Assembly (NCBI GenBank): GCA_030490835.1
Contig: CM059973.1
Location: forward strand, 59,958,008-60,022,007
Direction: 5' to 3'
DNA from: Annona cherimola
Taxonomy: Eukaryota; Streptophyta; Magnoliopsida; Magnoliales; Annonaceae
DNA: 64,000 bases
In this document: positions 23,161-33,851 of the stretch, piece after piece
Position numbering within the stretch: position 1 is the first letter of the stretch
How the letters are laid out: the number at the start of each line of letters is the position of its first letter
Notes under the pieces: model-generated
What the model was told of the DNA's origin: nothing
The model's database searches: none
The model's input: only the letters and a program-made list of their open reading frames with translations
Translations under genes and position numbers: made by a program

Positions 23161-23639
23161 TTTTTACGGTTTTAAAATAGACACGTGCTGAGGAACTCAT
23201 CGGCAAGGTTTTCACAGCACGAATATTGTTGGATATTGTCTGGGTTGGGTATGATTTCAAGATTCCATAATGAAATTATTTAATGATGCTAGTCATTGAC
23301 CTTTTTTTTTTTTTTGCCCCCTCCTGATGAAAAGTTTTAGATCCTTGTAATACCAATGTGCGAACATAGGTGTTGTTTTTCGATAAGTGATTTGGAGGGT
23401 CATATTTTCTGTCTTTGCGGGTAATTAGCAAAGATTCCGTACATGACTCCGTGATAAAAACAAGTACATCATGATCTATTTGTTTAATATAAAATCTGCC
23501 ATGGACCTCATGGAAAGTCGAACCGATGCATCTGATTTGCACACGTGAAATGTTATTTACTATTTTCAACTTTCAAGCGCGAAATGTTTTTCGTCATGTT
23601 TACGCTCACGCTTGCATTATCTTTTATCCATTTCTTTGT
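23161..23639. other. Intergenic DNA, nothing recognised
   Basis: A 97-codon minus-strand frame at 23276-23569 has no recognisable domain. No other feature was supported. Confidence 0.45.
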
Positions 23640-24470
23640 AAGGACATGTTTGGCTAAAATAAAAACGTTTTAATCTGTAACTCTTCAATCTCCATAATTA
23701 ATTTATTTTTTAATCATTTATTCATATCTATTTATACAATTATCATACTTCTAACTCATTTCTACATAATTATTCATACAATTAACTTATTTATTAATTT
23801 TATTCTTTTTACTCCTTATTACAACCCTTTAATATTATATCATTTTCTATTAATTTTTACACCAAAAATTTTTTATTCAAAAATTTTATTACTTTCTAAT
23901 ACACCATTAAAAATTTGTCATAGACATGCGAGCCAAGTAAGATGTTATTTACATGTAAAAATTTGCGTGTTAAAAATGTATATATTTGAATTTCAAAATG
24001 AAAAATTAATTAGTTTTATATCAAATTTCATATGGAAAAAGATTTTGGGGGGTGCTTGCCTACAATTAAAACTTTTCAACAAAAAAATTTCAATATAAAA
24101 ATTTTCATTCTTTAATAATTACTTTATTTTAAAATTATTTTAACATAACTATTCATACAATTAACCTCTTTATTTTAATTTTATTTTTTTTACTCTTCGT
24201 TATTATACATATTATATCATATAATTTCTTCTAATTCAAAAACTTTTACACTAAGGGCGTGTTTATTTTTAAATTAAACTTTTCATCTACAATTTTTAAT
24301 ATAAAACATTTCATTTTCTATAACTATCTAAAATTTTAATTATTTATATATAATTATTCATGTAAATAATCTATGTAGTTTAACTTTATTATCTTTATTT
24401 ATCATCATTATTCTTGTCATATAACATTATTTTTTTATTTTAGCAACTTTTATATAAAAACTTTTCAGGT
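23640..24470 (-). mobile_element. Three MITE-A copies in a row, reverse orientation
   Basis: Units at about 23640-23925, 24040-24250 and 24255-24470 each pass from AACTTTTC/ATCTCCATAATTA words through TATTCATACAATTAA, TTTATTCTTTTTACTC and ATTATATCAT to AAATTTTATTACTTTC or ACTTTTATATAAAAAC. They stand head to tail just before the forward copy at 24471. Confidence 0.55.
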
Positions 24471-24668
24471 GTGTTTGGGAAGTGATAAAACTTTTAGATA
24501 AAAAATTTTAGGTATAAAAGTTTTTGAAATGAGAGAAAATGACGTGATAGGATAAGAGTAATAATGATAAATAAAGAGAACAAAATTAAAATAGATAGAT
24601 TAATTATGTCGAAATGATAAAAAAGTATGATACTTTATATAGGAAAATGTGAAGAAATAATTAAAAAA
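24471..24668 (+). mobile_element. MITE-A copy, left half, split by the element at 24669
   Basis: It begins GTGTGTTTGGGAAGTGATAA and follows the family order to GTGAAGAAATAATTAAAAAA. The missing remainder (AGGTAATTATGGAGAGTGG) resumes at 32324 on the far side of a 7.65-kb insertion. The two halves together match the intact copy at 9620-9875, so this copy gives an independent record of the empty site. Confidence 0.75.
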
Positions 24669-25213
24669 AGATAATTTGATAGAAATTGCAGATATACCCA
24701 CGTAATTTCACGAATTGCATATTACCCCCATATAGTTTTATCGAAATTGCATATAATCCTGTGTTAACAGTTGTCATCAAATAGAAAACAGTGGGACGTT
24801 GGTAAATTATTTAATTTCCTAAAATACCCTTGAAAACCACTGCTGCATGTTGTCGTATTTTCCGAATCGGCGAGAAATCCAAGGAACTAAAGAACATAAA
24901 ACTGAAGAACACACCCAATTGAAACCGTTCAAAAAAAATCTGGCAATGCTTAGGCCCTTCTGCCAACTCCTGAAACGAATGCTGCAGAACTCTTCTTAGT
25001 CTTAGTCCTCTCCTTTCTCCCAATCAGCTCTACCTAATTTCATACCACCCAACTTCCTGCTACCTCGAGAATTCAAATAGCCTATTTTAGAATCTGCTGC
25101 TCTAGCTTCATCTTGCTAACCTCCCGAACTTGGCTTTTACAACCGCTGCAATCCACGACCATACTAGTGTGCACTTCCCCAAGCCTGCTCCTAGATGTAG
25201 ATTCAATATTCTT

Positions 25214-25673
25214 CTAATTCTTAAAGAAATCCCACTTGAATTTTTGGAGGCCTCTTATTGGTTTCATTAACTGAACGTTTGTAAGATTTCCCCAGATGGT
25301 ATTGCGAACTCTATTATGCAGAGTTCGAAGGCAAATCGCCACTTTGCTCATCGATGGCCATCTCTCTACCTCTGACCGGACGCAATGTGATGCCAAGATC
25401 GCAAGCTGCCGTTGCACAAAATGATCTTTGGGTAGTCCGATCCTCGTGTCATAGAGTGAATCCAACTTGCTTTGTTTTACAACTAGCATTGCCCAATCTA
25501 CTACGGAAGGCGGCTCTGTTTCACATCGATGGCAATCCACCCGCTCAGAATTTCCAGCAATAGAATTCCAAAGCTAAAGACGTTGCTCTTCGTGTTGAGA
25601 TTCTCTGGTGTGATGTAGTCAGGATCAAGGTAGCCCACCATCCCTACTGGCAATGTGGAAAGAATCCGAATGT
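25214..25673 (-). pseudogene. Receptor-like kinase fragment, C-terminal part
   Basis: The minus strand reads kinase subdomains VIII to XI: GYLDPDYITPENL, VFSFGILLLEILSG, then PPSVVDWAM and YDTRIGLPKDHFVQRQLAILA ending near RWPSM. The wording fits the plant serine/threonine kinase-like group of At3g51990/At5g23170 (CRINKLY4-related). A one-base shift separates the AIDVK frame from the PPSVVDWA frame. The N-terminal part continues at 31448-31710 across the Copia insertion. It lies inside the Mutator-like element and is a captured, dead piece. Confidence 0.8.
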
Positions 25674-25875
25674 TGTAGACAAAATAAAGATATATCTTGC
25701 AAAATTGAGCAAGTTGGTGCATTATGTAATTTATATAGAGTTTGTAAACAATTATAAATAGTGAAACTAAGTAACCCTAAATGCGATTGAATAGGGTTTA
25801 TCTCGGTGGAGTAGGTTAAAACCGAACCATGTAAATTTGTATCTTTTTTACTTGTGAATGTTATTTTTCTCAAGA
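25674..25875 (+). repeat. 5' LTR of the Copia element
   Basis: 202 bp. It starts TGTAGACAAAATAAAG and ends TTTTTCTCAAGA. The primer-binding-site remnant TGGTATT follows directly at 25876. Divergence from the 3' LTR is spread evenly. Confidence 0.88.
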
Positions 25876-25882
25876 TGGTATT

Positions 25883-26322
25883 TGTGGAATCCCACATCGG
25901 TTAGGATGAGGGGGGGAGCCTGGGGCTATAAGTGGAGGCCGCCAGGTACCTCAGTGAGGCGCCTTTTGGGGAAGGACGGGATGCGCGTGAACCCAGAGGG
26001 GCAAAACCGTGCGGGCCAAGGCCCAAAGCGGACAATACCTTACTGTTAGGCCTGGGGCGTTACAAATGGTATCAGAGCCGACTCCTGACCTCCGGCCGGT
26101 GGTGTCCAGCGGGGACGCTGGAGCCCCAAGGGGGGGTGGATGTGGAATCCCACATCGGTTAGGATGAGGGGGGGAGCCTGGGGCTATAAGTGGAGGCCGC
26201 CAGGTACCTCAGTGAGGCGCCTTTTGGGGAAGGACGGGATGCGCGTGAACCCAGAGGGGCAAAACCGTGCGGGCCAAGGCCCAAAGCGGACAATACCTTA
26301 CTGTTAGGCCTGGGGCGTTACA
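25883..26322 (+). mobile_element. TRIM retrotransposon with identical LTRs
   Basis: LTRs at 25883-26064 and 26141-26322 (182 bp each) start TGTGGAATCCCACATCGG, end GGGGCGTTACA, and look identical base for base. A primer-binding site complementary to initiator Met-tRNA, TGGTATCAGAGC, lies at 26067-26078. A purine tract (AAGGGGGGGTGGA) precedes LTR 2. GTATT on both sides (25878-25882, 26323-26327) is a perfect 5-bp target duplication. It has no coding capacity, as expected of a TRIM, and needs enzymes from another element. Much richer in GC than its host DNA. Confidence 0.95.
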
Positions 26323-26327
26323 GTATT

Positions 26328-27031
26328 AGAGCAGACTTAATGAAATTCTTCTCAATATGGACATTAAGCTTCTTCAATTGGCCGCTGCAAAATCCTTGCG
26401 CATAAGATTTTAAGCCGCCATCACATTGTTTCAGATTTTCCGCATGCGCTGCTTCAGATTTTAGTTTGTTTGTTGCGCGTCAGATCTTTGGTGAACCTCG
26501 GCTTCGGATTTTTTGCCATCCTTTGACCGAATAACATCATCCTTCGAGCAAGGAGAATTTTTTTTCCTTTCGCGTTAAGCCATACCAAGCTGCCTTCAAT
26601 GCTTCCATAACCGTCTCCATCTCTTGGTATCTGCGCCAAATTTCAGCACATCAATTTGTGTCAAACAGGCGCACCACCAGGTCCACCACACATAATTTTG
26701 CCGCAGCAACGCACACACGAATTTGCCTTCAACGCACAAATTCATGGGGGCCTCCTGTGGACGTCTTCAACAGATCTTGCTCACACACGGATTTTGTCTC
26801 AATTTTGTCTTCAACAGCAATTTGATACCGAGATACATCTGCAGCTTGAATTCTACACACCTGCCCCGCACGAATTCTTGGCATCACAGATCTTGTTCTA
26901 TGAAACTTGACGCCACAATCGCCCGTTGTTTTCGCCACTAATCAAATCAGGGAATCTGCTAGTCTTCTGTTGAAAGATAAGTATCCAGGTATTTCTGTTT
27001 CATACTAGTACTATTTCTTTAACTCGATTAC
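26328..27031 (+). other. Copia untranslated leader
   Basis: It starts with AGAGC, the rest of the split primer-binding site. Short frames on both strands have no recognisable domain. It runs to the gag start codon at 27032. Confidence 0.5.
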
Positions 27032-27922
27032 ATGACTACTACTATGGGCAACAATGACACTAATATGAAGTTAATTACCACACTGTTGAATGGAAAAAAT
27101 TACCTACCAACAGCTCTTGCCCTTAGTGGAAAATCAAAGCTTGGGCATATGACTGGTAAAATTAAGGTTTCCAAACCAGAAGATTCTAATTTTGAAGAAT
27201 GGTTAGCTATGAATAATCTATTAATGACTTGGTTATTGAATTCAATGGAACCACAAATATATGAGATTTTTGCTTACTTCAGAAATGCTAAGAACTTGTG
27301 GGATTCTCTTAAAGAGGTGTATGGTCAAGAAAATAATGCCTCTAGAATCTTTGAACGTCAATAAAAAATTGCTTGCGTAGAGCAACAGTCTGAATAATCT
27401 TTTGTTGAATATTTGAGATTTATGAAGAAACGTTGGGATGAACTTAGACAATACTATCCCCCTGACGGAAATGGTAGAAAACTATTTACGCAAAGAAGAA
27501 CAAGACTACTTTTCAGTAATTAGTTAGATTAAAATCTGAATATGAAGATCTTAAGAGAAATATTAATGAGCCTATCACTTCCCTCATTCTCAAATGTTTG
27601 TGCAATCATTCAAAGGGAACAAACAAGAAGATGAGTAATGAAATAAGAAAATAGGACAGAAATTGAAAGTCATGCGTTGGCAATTAAATCTAACTTTAAA
27701 GGACCTACCCACTACGGCGGAAGAGGATCAAGTTCTCTGCGAGGAAGAGGATGGAGCAGAGAAAATTGTTCATACTGTGATCATTGTAATAAACTAGGGT
27801 ATGTTAAAGACTGTTGTTGGGTTTTATATCCTCATCTAAGGTCCTCCCAAGCTTATAATAAAATAGCAGCGCAAGTCAGCATTCCTCCTTCTCTAAGTGT
27901 GATTGAAAGTCTAGTAAAATAG
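27032..27922 (+). pseudogene. Copia gag remnant
   Basis: The ATG at 27032 opens a 110-codon frame with gag features of the UBN2 type: LLNGKNYLPTALALSG, then EEWLAMNNLLMTWLLNSM and KNLWDSLKEVYG. A stop at 27362 breaks it. A zinc knuckle follows near 27767-27820 (CDHCNKLGYVKDCC), in which the usual His is Tyr, then WVLYPHLR. Several frame breaks separate the pieces. Known role of the family: nucleocapsid. This copy is not functional. Confidence 0.85.
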
Positions 27923-28004
27923 CTCTAGCTTCTTATGCAATAGACCGCTATGACTGATGCTCCTAATTCTACTTAGGACTCTTCCATATCCTGGTACGAC
28001 TCTA

Positions 28005-31000
28005 TCACTTTTTTCTCACAGTGATGGTTTGGTGATAGATTATGGTGCTATTGATCACATAAGTGGGAACATTATTTTCCTAACTAAAGTCTACTCAAAA
28101 CCTACAACGTCTCCAATCACCGTTGCAAATGGACAAAAGATTCCTATTAAAGGAATTTAGAAACTCAACTACTCTCATACATTTCTGATGTTTTATTTGT
28201 TCCATCATTGACTTTCAACTTATTATCCGCTAGAAAAATTACTAATGAGTTGAATTGCAATATTGTTTTCTCTCTCAACTCCATGATTTTTCAAGACAAG
28301 GCCATGGGGACGAAGATTGGTGAAGGAAAACTTAGTCAAGGCATTTATATCTTGGATGATTTACAAAAGACTTTTCTTGGAAAGAAAAATGCAGATCTCT
28401 CATTACTATGACATACAAGATTGGGATACTCATCTAATCAAATATTGCATACTTTTGATTTGTCAATTTTAGTCAACAAATGTGAAGTTTGTCATTTCTC
28501 CAAACAACATAGACTACCATTCCCAAAACGTTCTAGTTTTTTTAATGAATTTTTTGAGTTAGTTCATTCAGATGTTTGGGAACCTGCTCCAATTGACTCT
28601 TTGAGAGGGTTATAAATATTTTGTAACACTTATTGAAGACAAGTCTTGCTCCATGTTGATATATTTGTTGAAATCCAGAACCGATGTTTTGCATGCTTTT
28701 CAGGACTTTCATAAAATGGTTTTAACAAAATTTGGTTTTCCACTAAAGGTACTGAGAACTGATAATGACAGTAAATATGTCAATTACTCCTTTTCTTCTT
28801 ATCTTCAATCCATGGAATTATTCATCAAACCTCCTATCTCGGCACACCCCAACAAAATGGGATCGTTGAAAGGAAAAATAGACATATACTGGAAGTAACT
28901 AGAGCCTTGTTGTTTCAAATGCATGTTCCCAAACATTATTGGTCTGATGCTATTCTCACTAGCTGCTACCTTATTAATCGATTGCCGCGTCGTATATTGA
29001 AATTCCAGTCCCCTCTAGAAATGTTACAAGGAAGAAAACCTGACATTTTTCACCTTTGTGCTTTTGGTTGTTTTTGTTATGTTTTCATTCAAAGTAGTGG
29101 CAAACTTGATTCTCATGGAAAAAATTGTATCTTTCTTAGTTATTCTTCTACTAAAAAAAGATACAAATGTTATGCCCTAGATATAAAAAAGGTTTTCTGT
29201 CTCTAGGGATGTTTCATTTGTTGAGAATCAACCTTTCTTCCAACCACAGGATTAAATTTAGGGGGAGAATATTAAGAGGGAATTTGTCCCCACACCATTT
29301 CCATTAATAGTTAATGAAGAGCCATCAGAACCAACTGTGAGAGAAGAAGATCTCCTGAAGATCCCGTGGCTCTTCCTCGCATTTCTTTACAAATTTCAAG
29401 ACCACCTGCAAGACTGCAAGATTTTTATGCTTATCATGCTATTGTGTTTCTTATTTAAGATTATATATGCTATGATAATATTTCGATCACTCACTCTGCT
29501 TTCTTAACTAACATTGATTCTTACAAGTTTTCGAGAAGTTATTACTATGTCAAAATGGAAAATTGCTACGAAAGAAGAACTTAAAGCTTTTGATAAAAAT
29601 CGTGCATGAGATATTGTGGAACTGCCAAAAGAAAAAAGACTAGTGGGTTATGCAAATGGGTATAGAGAATTAAATATAACAAAGATGGACCTATAGAAAG
29701 ATACAAAGCCAAACGTATAGCTAAAGAATTTACTCAAACATATAACATTGACTATAAAGATACTTTTGCATCAGTTGTTAAGATGAATACCGTCAAAATT
29801 TTAATATTTGTAGCTATAAATTGTTGATGGTTTCAAACATATAACATTAACTATAAAGATATAAAACTAAATATAAAGAAGATGGATCTATAGAAAGATA
29901 CAAAGCCAGACTTATAGCTAAAGGATTTACACAAATATATGAGATTAACTATAAAGATACTTTTGCACCAGTTGTTAAGATGAATACCGTCAGAATTCTA
30001 ATATCTATAGCTATAAATTGTTGATGGTCTCTATTTCAGATGGACATAAAAAATGCCTTTTTGTAGGGAGATCTAGAAGAAGAAGTGTATATGAAGCTTC
30101 CTCTTGGACACCAGCTAGAAGAAAAAAATCATTTAGTATGCAAACTAAATAAAGCGCTATATGATTTGAAGTAGTTTCCCAAAGCATGGTACAATAAACT
30201 TAGTACTGCACTTATTGAGTTTGGTTTTGTCAATGCACTTTAGATTTTTCAATATTTGTGAAAAGATTTATCTTAATTTATGTTGATGACATAATTATTA
30301 TTGGGAATGACAATGCTGAAATTTCATATCTCAAAAGATATTTCAGCAAGAAATTTGAAATGAAGGATCTAGGTAAGCTTATATATTTTCTAGGAATTGA
30401 AATTATTTACTCTAAGAAAGGTCTATTCTAATGTCAAAGAAAATACACTCTAGATCTTTTGAAGGAGACTGAAAAACATGGGGCAAAACCAATTGATACT
30501 TCAATGGATTATACTACTAAATTTATTAAAGCAAGTGAACTTTTAGAAAATCCTGGAAGATTTCAGAGACTTGTGGGAAAACTAATATATCTTAGTGTCA
30601 TTAGACCAATTATTTCATATGTAGTGAGTTTTGTTAGTCGTTCTCCTACTACCGAACACATGAGGATGGCGGATCACATTCTTTATTATTTGAAATCCTG
30701 TCCAGGTAAAGGAATATGGATAAAATCACATGGTCATACTAATATTGCTCTTCGTATGGAAATTCTTGGATATACAGATGCAGATTGGGTAGATCTGGAT
30801 GATAAAAAATCAACCATAGGATACTACACCTTTGTTGGTGGAAATCTTGTAACGTGGAGAAGTAAAAAAACAAAGTGTTGTGGCAAGATCAATGATTGAA
30901 GTAGAGCATAGGGCCATGACTTCTACAACAAGTGAACTAATTTAGTTGAAATCTATTTTACAAGAACTGAGCTTAAACACACAAAAGCTAATGAAATTAT

Positions 31001-31239
31001 TTTGTGACAATCAAGCAGCAATACATATACCATCAAATCTAGTTTTTCATGAAAGAACTAAACTTATAGAAGTTGATTGTCATTATGTTCGAGACAAAGT
31101 TCAAGCAAAGATTGTTGAAACTCCATATATAAGAAGCATTGATCAACTTGCTAACATCTTCACAAAAGCATTACTAAGAAGAAACTTTGAATATATATTA
31201 GAGAAAATTGGTTTCATAGATATTTATTCACTAACTTGA
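28005..31239 (+). pseudogene. Copia pol remnant (protease, integrase, RT, RNase H)
   Basis: Order of domains: protease near 28030 (IDYGAIDHISG, with Tyr for the Ser of the DSG site); GAG-pre-integrase at 28200-28600 (CEVCHFSKQHRLPFPKR); integrase at 28620-29200 ([21 protein letters not shown]) with a frameshift at the third catalytic region; RT from about 29640 with the YVDDIIIIG catalytic motif at 30279-30305; RNase H from 30760 (YTDADWVD) to 31239 (FCDNQAAIHI). In-frame stops and shifts are frequent. A 160-bp segment of the RT is duplicated in tandem (29664-29830 and 29865-30027). Confidence 0.9.
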
Positions 31240-31246
31240 GGGAGAG

Positions 31247-31447
31247 TGTTGACAAAATAAAGGCATATCTTACAAAATTAAGTAAGTTGGTGCATTGTGT
31301 AATTTATATAAAGTTTAAAACAATTATAAATAGTGGAACCAGGTAACCCTAAATGAGATTGAATAAGTTTTACCTTCATGGAATAGGTTAAAACTGAACC
31401 ACATAAATTTCTGTCTTCTTTACTTGTAAATGTTATTTTTCTCAACA
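31247..31447 (+). repeat. 3' LTR of the Copia element
   Basis: 201 bp. It starts TGTTGACAAAATAAAG and ends TTTTTCTCAACA. The last base touches the kinase coding fragment. Confidence 0.9.
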
Positions 31448-31710
31448 GATGTGCCCTCGTAGGGCCAATCCAAAATCCCCCAGTCGAGTGTTCCAATTCT
31501 CATTGATCAGCACATTCAACAACTTTATTTCTCTATGGATTACGGGCGGTTCCAAAAGATGTAGTGCTTCGACAGCCTTGGCAATCTGCAATGCAAAGTG
31601 GACTCGCTGGGTCCACCTAGGGCAGGCTTCTTTTGTCACGCAAGTGCTTGTCCATAGACCTTTTCTCCATGAATTCGGCGATGACAAGCCTCTATTAGCT
31701 AGCGTTGATA
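31448..31710 (-). pseudogene. Receptor-like kinase fragment, N-terminal part
   Basis: The minus strand reads kinase subdomains V to VII: LQIAKAVEALHLLEPPVIHR, then VLINENWNTRLGDFGLALRG. The catalytic-loop HRD is HRE here (Asp to Glu) and the DFG Asp is kept. The frame runs straight into the C-terminal part at 25673 once the Copia and one copy of its target duplication are set aside. Upstream (31710-31760) similarity fades. Captured fragment, no complete kinase. Confidence 0.8.
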
Positions 31711-32112
31711 CTTTACCTGATGAGATGATAAAACCTAGGTTTTAGATTCTTGAGAGGATTTTGATCCCATTGTCGTTGGGCTGTTGGGGTTATTACTACC
31801 ACAGAAGTTGTCGTCGCTACCATTATAGTTTTCTATTGTCATCGACTTCTTAACAGCTTGAAAATAGGCAAGAGCAAGTAAATAGAGTTGGGCAAGAGCT
31901 TGCTTACCTGAATTTTACCAACTTTTTATTTGATTCAGAAAAGATGGTAGCAGGTAGTAGGTTTCGGGGTTCATGATGGTTGTGGGTTCTGCCACCAGTG
32001 TTGTAGAGGAGTGGTTGTTGTAATGTTGAATTTGTGGCCACAATGGTAGTTTTGATCAGCCTCGCAAGAAAGCAATTGACTGATGGGTTATGACCAATCA
32101 TAATGAAGAAGA
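31711..32112. other. Interior of the Mutator-like element, nothing recognised
   Basis: Between the kinase piece and the right TIR, with no recognisable coding sequence. It could include diverged captured sequence such as the kinase N-terminus or another gene. Confidence 0.4.
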
Positions 32113-32323
32113 ACTGTATCAGCGTGTAACAATGGGTTTCAAGGGTGTTTTAGGAAATGAAATAATTCATTGACGTCTTACTATTTTCCATTTGATGACA
32201 ACTATTAACGTGAGGTTATATGTAATTTTGGTAAAATTATATGGGGTAATATGCAATTTGTGAAACTATGTGGGTATATATGCGATTTTGGTCAAACTAT
32301 GTGGATATATATGCAAATTACCC

Positions 32324-32480
32324 ATTAAAAATGAGGTAATTATGGAGAGTGGAAAATTTTAAATTGAAAATTTTTATAATTTTATAAAAAATAAATAAAC
32401 ACTTTCATTAAAAACTTTTATTACTTTCCAAACAACCTAAATTTAAAATTTTTATGACTTTCCAAACGCACCCTTGGTTT
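32324..32480 (+). mobile_element. MITE-A copy, right half, plus a diverged fragment
   Basis: ATTAAAAATGAGGTAATTATGGAGAGTGG continues the copy broken at 24668 and runs to about 32395. A reverse-orientation piece (AAAAACTTTTATTACTTTCC) follows to 32480. Confidence 0.65.
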
Positions 32481-33395
32481 TGGGCCCATATATTCATGTA
32501 GAAAGAAAATTTTAAAGATTAGTTAGCATGCAAGCATTAGATTATGACTAGAAAAATTTTGGCATGGCTATTTATCATAATTAAATAGTTTAGAAGAATG
32601 ATGCAACCTTTATGTCATTACCTAATTTGTTAAAATTTTTCATTTAAAATTAATTCTCATAATGGTTACCAATGCAAATTCATAAATTAAAATTAGTTAT
32701 ATAATTAAATAATAATGTAGTAAATCATTTTAAACACTATTAATTTTAATGAATCCAACTTGTTTTTTGGACTGTTATTTATTAGATTTTGACGTATAGA
32801 TTAATTGCGACCATTACTTTCTAATTCCAACCACGCAAGGTTTCTGAATATTATGAGGAAGCTACCTCAATATAAACCATCAAAATTGGATTTTTTAAAA
32901 GATGTAGAATATTGATAATAATGTAGAACCAAAATATTTTCTTGAAGTTAATGGGTGGAATCAAAGAACTTGAATCATCCCCAAAGGACTTCCACTCACA
33001 ACATATCTCTAGTGTCCAGTCTCCACTGTCGCTATAACCCTCTTATCCGCCGTTCATTATTGCCGGCTTGATTTCAGTCATTGGATGAAATAAGATGGAG
33101 TGCACATTGGGGGAATGAGCATTCGACCCTACGCATAAAATTCAGAATCTTGCACCTACGTATGGAACTCTCCTCCCTTACTTCCCTCTTCTACACCCTC
33201 TCTTTCATCTCCCTATTTCTCCATTTTCGCCCTCATGTCAGAGTGACAATTAGAATACAAAAGGAAATTAGGCAAAACGTAAGCATACTTCTCTTTTAGG
33301 CATGTTATAAAGTTACTTAAGCCAACATTTGTACTCTTACAACTGTTTTACAGTCATAGTAATTTGCCTTTTCTAGGTGTTGAACACTTAGAATT
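32481..33395. other. AT-rich intergenic DNA, nothing recognised
   Basis: No gene, RNA or repeat recognised. A 72-codon frame at 33081-33299 has no domain. Confidence 0.45.
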
Positions 33396-33399
33396 CAAG

Positions 33400-33645
33400 A
33401 CATTATGGTAGATTTGTGCCTTTGGGGGCTAACAAAATCTCACAACTTTCTCTTCCCAAAACATTCATATGAAAGTTGCATCAGCTCTGATGGATACTCG
33501 TGCACCTCTTTATAAATAAGAGAATCGTGCAAAGTCATGCAAGCCTTAGATGATTTGTGGGTGGCAGAAAATCAAACCCAAGTCATGTGAGAAGAGCACA
33601 ATAAAGGCCACCAACTGAGCTACAATATTTGATGGCAAAGTGTTG
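33400..33645 (-). mobile_element. tRNA-derived SINE candidate
   Basis: On the minus strand, TGTAGCTCAGTTGGTGG (A box) at about 33630-33614 and TGGGTTTGATTTTC (B box) about 35 bp later are close to tRNA promoter words. A non-tRNA body follows (CTTGCATGACTTTGC, GAGCTGATGCAACTTTC). No target duplication was found. Confidence 0.4.
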
Positions 33646-33851
33646 AATTTTAATTCTTTTATTTTAATATTAGAAAATTCCAATATTTTCCCATAATTTT
33701 TAAAATTGAAATAATTCCATTTAAACTAAGAAAATCTCATAAAAACTCATACATAATTAAAGGTGTCGATAGACTTGGAAAATACATTAAAATCTACAAT
33801 GGTACATAGTAGCCAAGCTTTGGACTACTGTCCCATTTAATAAATCGAATA

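Larger units (their letters stand above)
25674..31447 (+). mobile_element. Copia LTR retrotransposon, degenerate
   Basis: LTRs at 25674-25875 and 31247-31447 begin TGTWGACAAAATAAAG and end CTCAAGA/CTCAACA. They differ at roughly 13% of positions by eye, so the element is old. AATGT (25669-25673) and GATGT (31448-31452) are a 5-bp target duplication with one change. The primer-binding site TGGTATTAGAGC is split at its sixth to seventh base by a TRIM. A purine tract GAGGGAGAG precedes the 3' LTR. gag-pol order (protease, integrase, RT, RNase H) is Copia type. It inserted in the kinase fragment. Confidence 0.93.
24669..32323. mobile_element. Long-TIR Mutator-like element carrying a kinase fragment
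   Basis: TIRs of about 185-210 bp lie at 24669-24855 and 32113-32323. They share, in inverted form, TTGCATATTACCCC, GTTGTCATCAAATRGAAAA and TTTCCTAAAAYACCCTTGAAA. The right end also carries extra copies of the subterminal TATACCCACATAGTTT word. Flanks ATTAAAAAA (24660-24668) and ATTAAAAAT (32324-32332) fit a 9-bp target duplication. Long TIRs plus 9 bp indicate Mutator type. The interior has no transposase but a receptor-like kinase piece, as in a Pack-MULE. Without the Copia insertion the element is about 1.9 kb. Confidence 0.8.

Noticed and set aside
22422..23180. Frames rich in Ile-Tyr around 22.4-23.2 kb
   Set aside because: They are translations of (TA)n microsatellites and the MITE between them.
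25858..26405. Two repeated frames reading EAARYLSEAPFGEGRD
   Set aside because: They are the two LTRs of the TRIM read as protein; TRIMs do not code.
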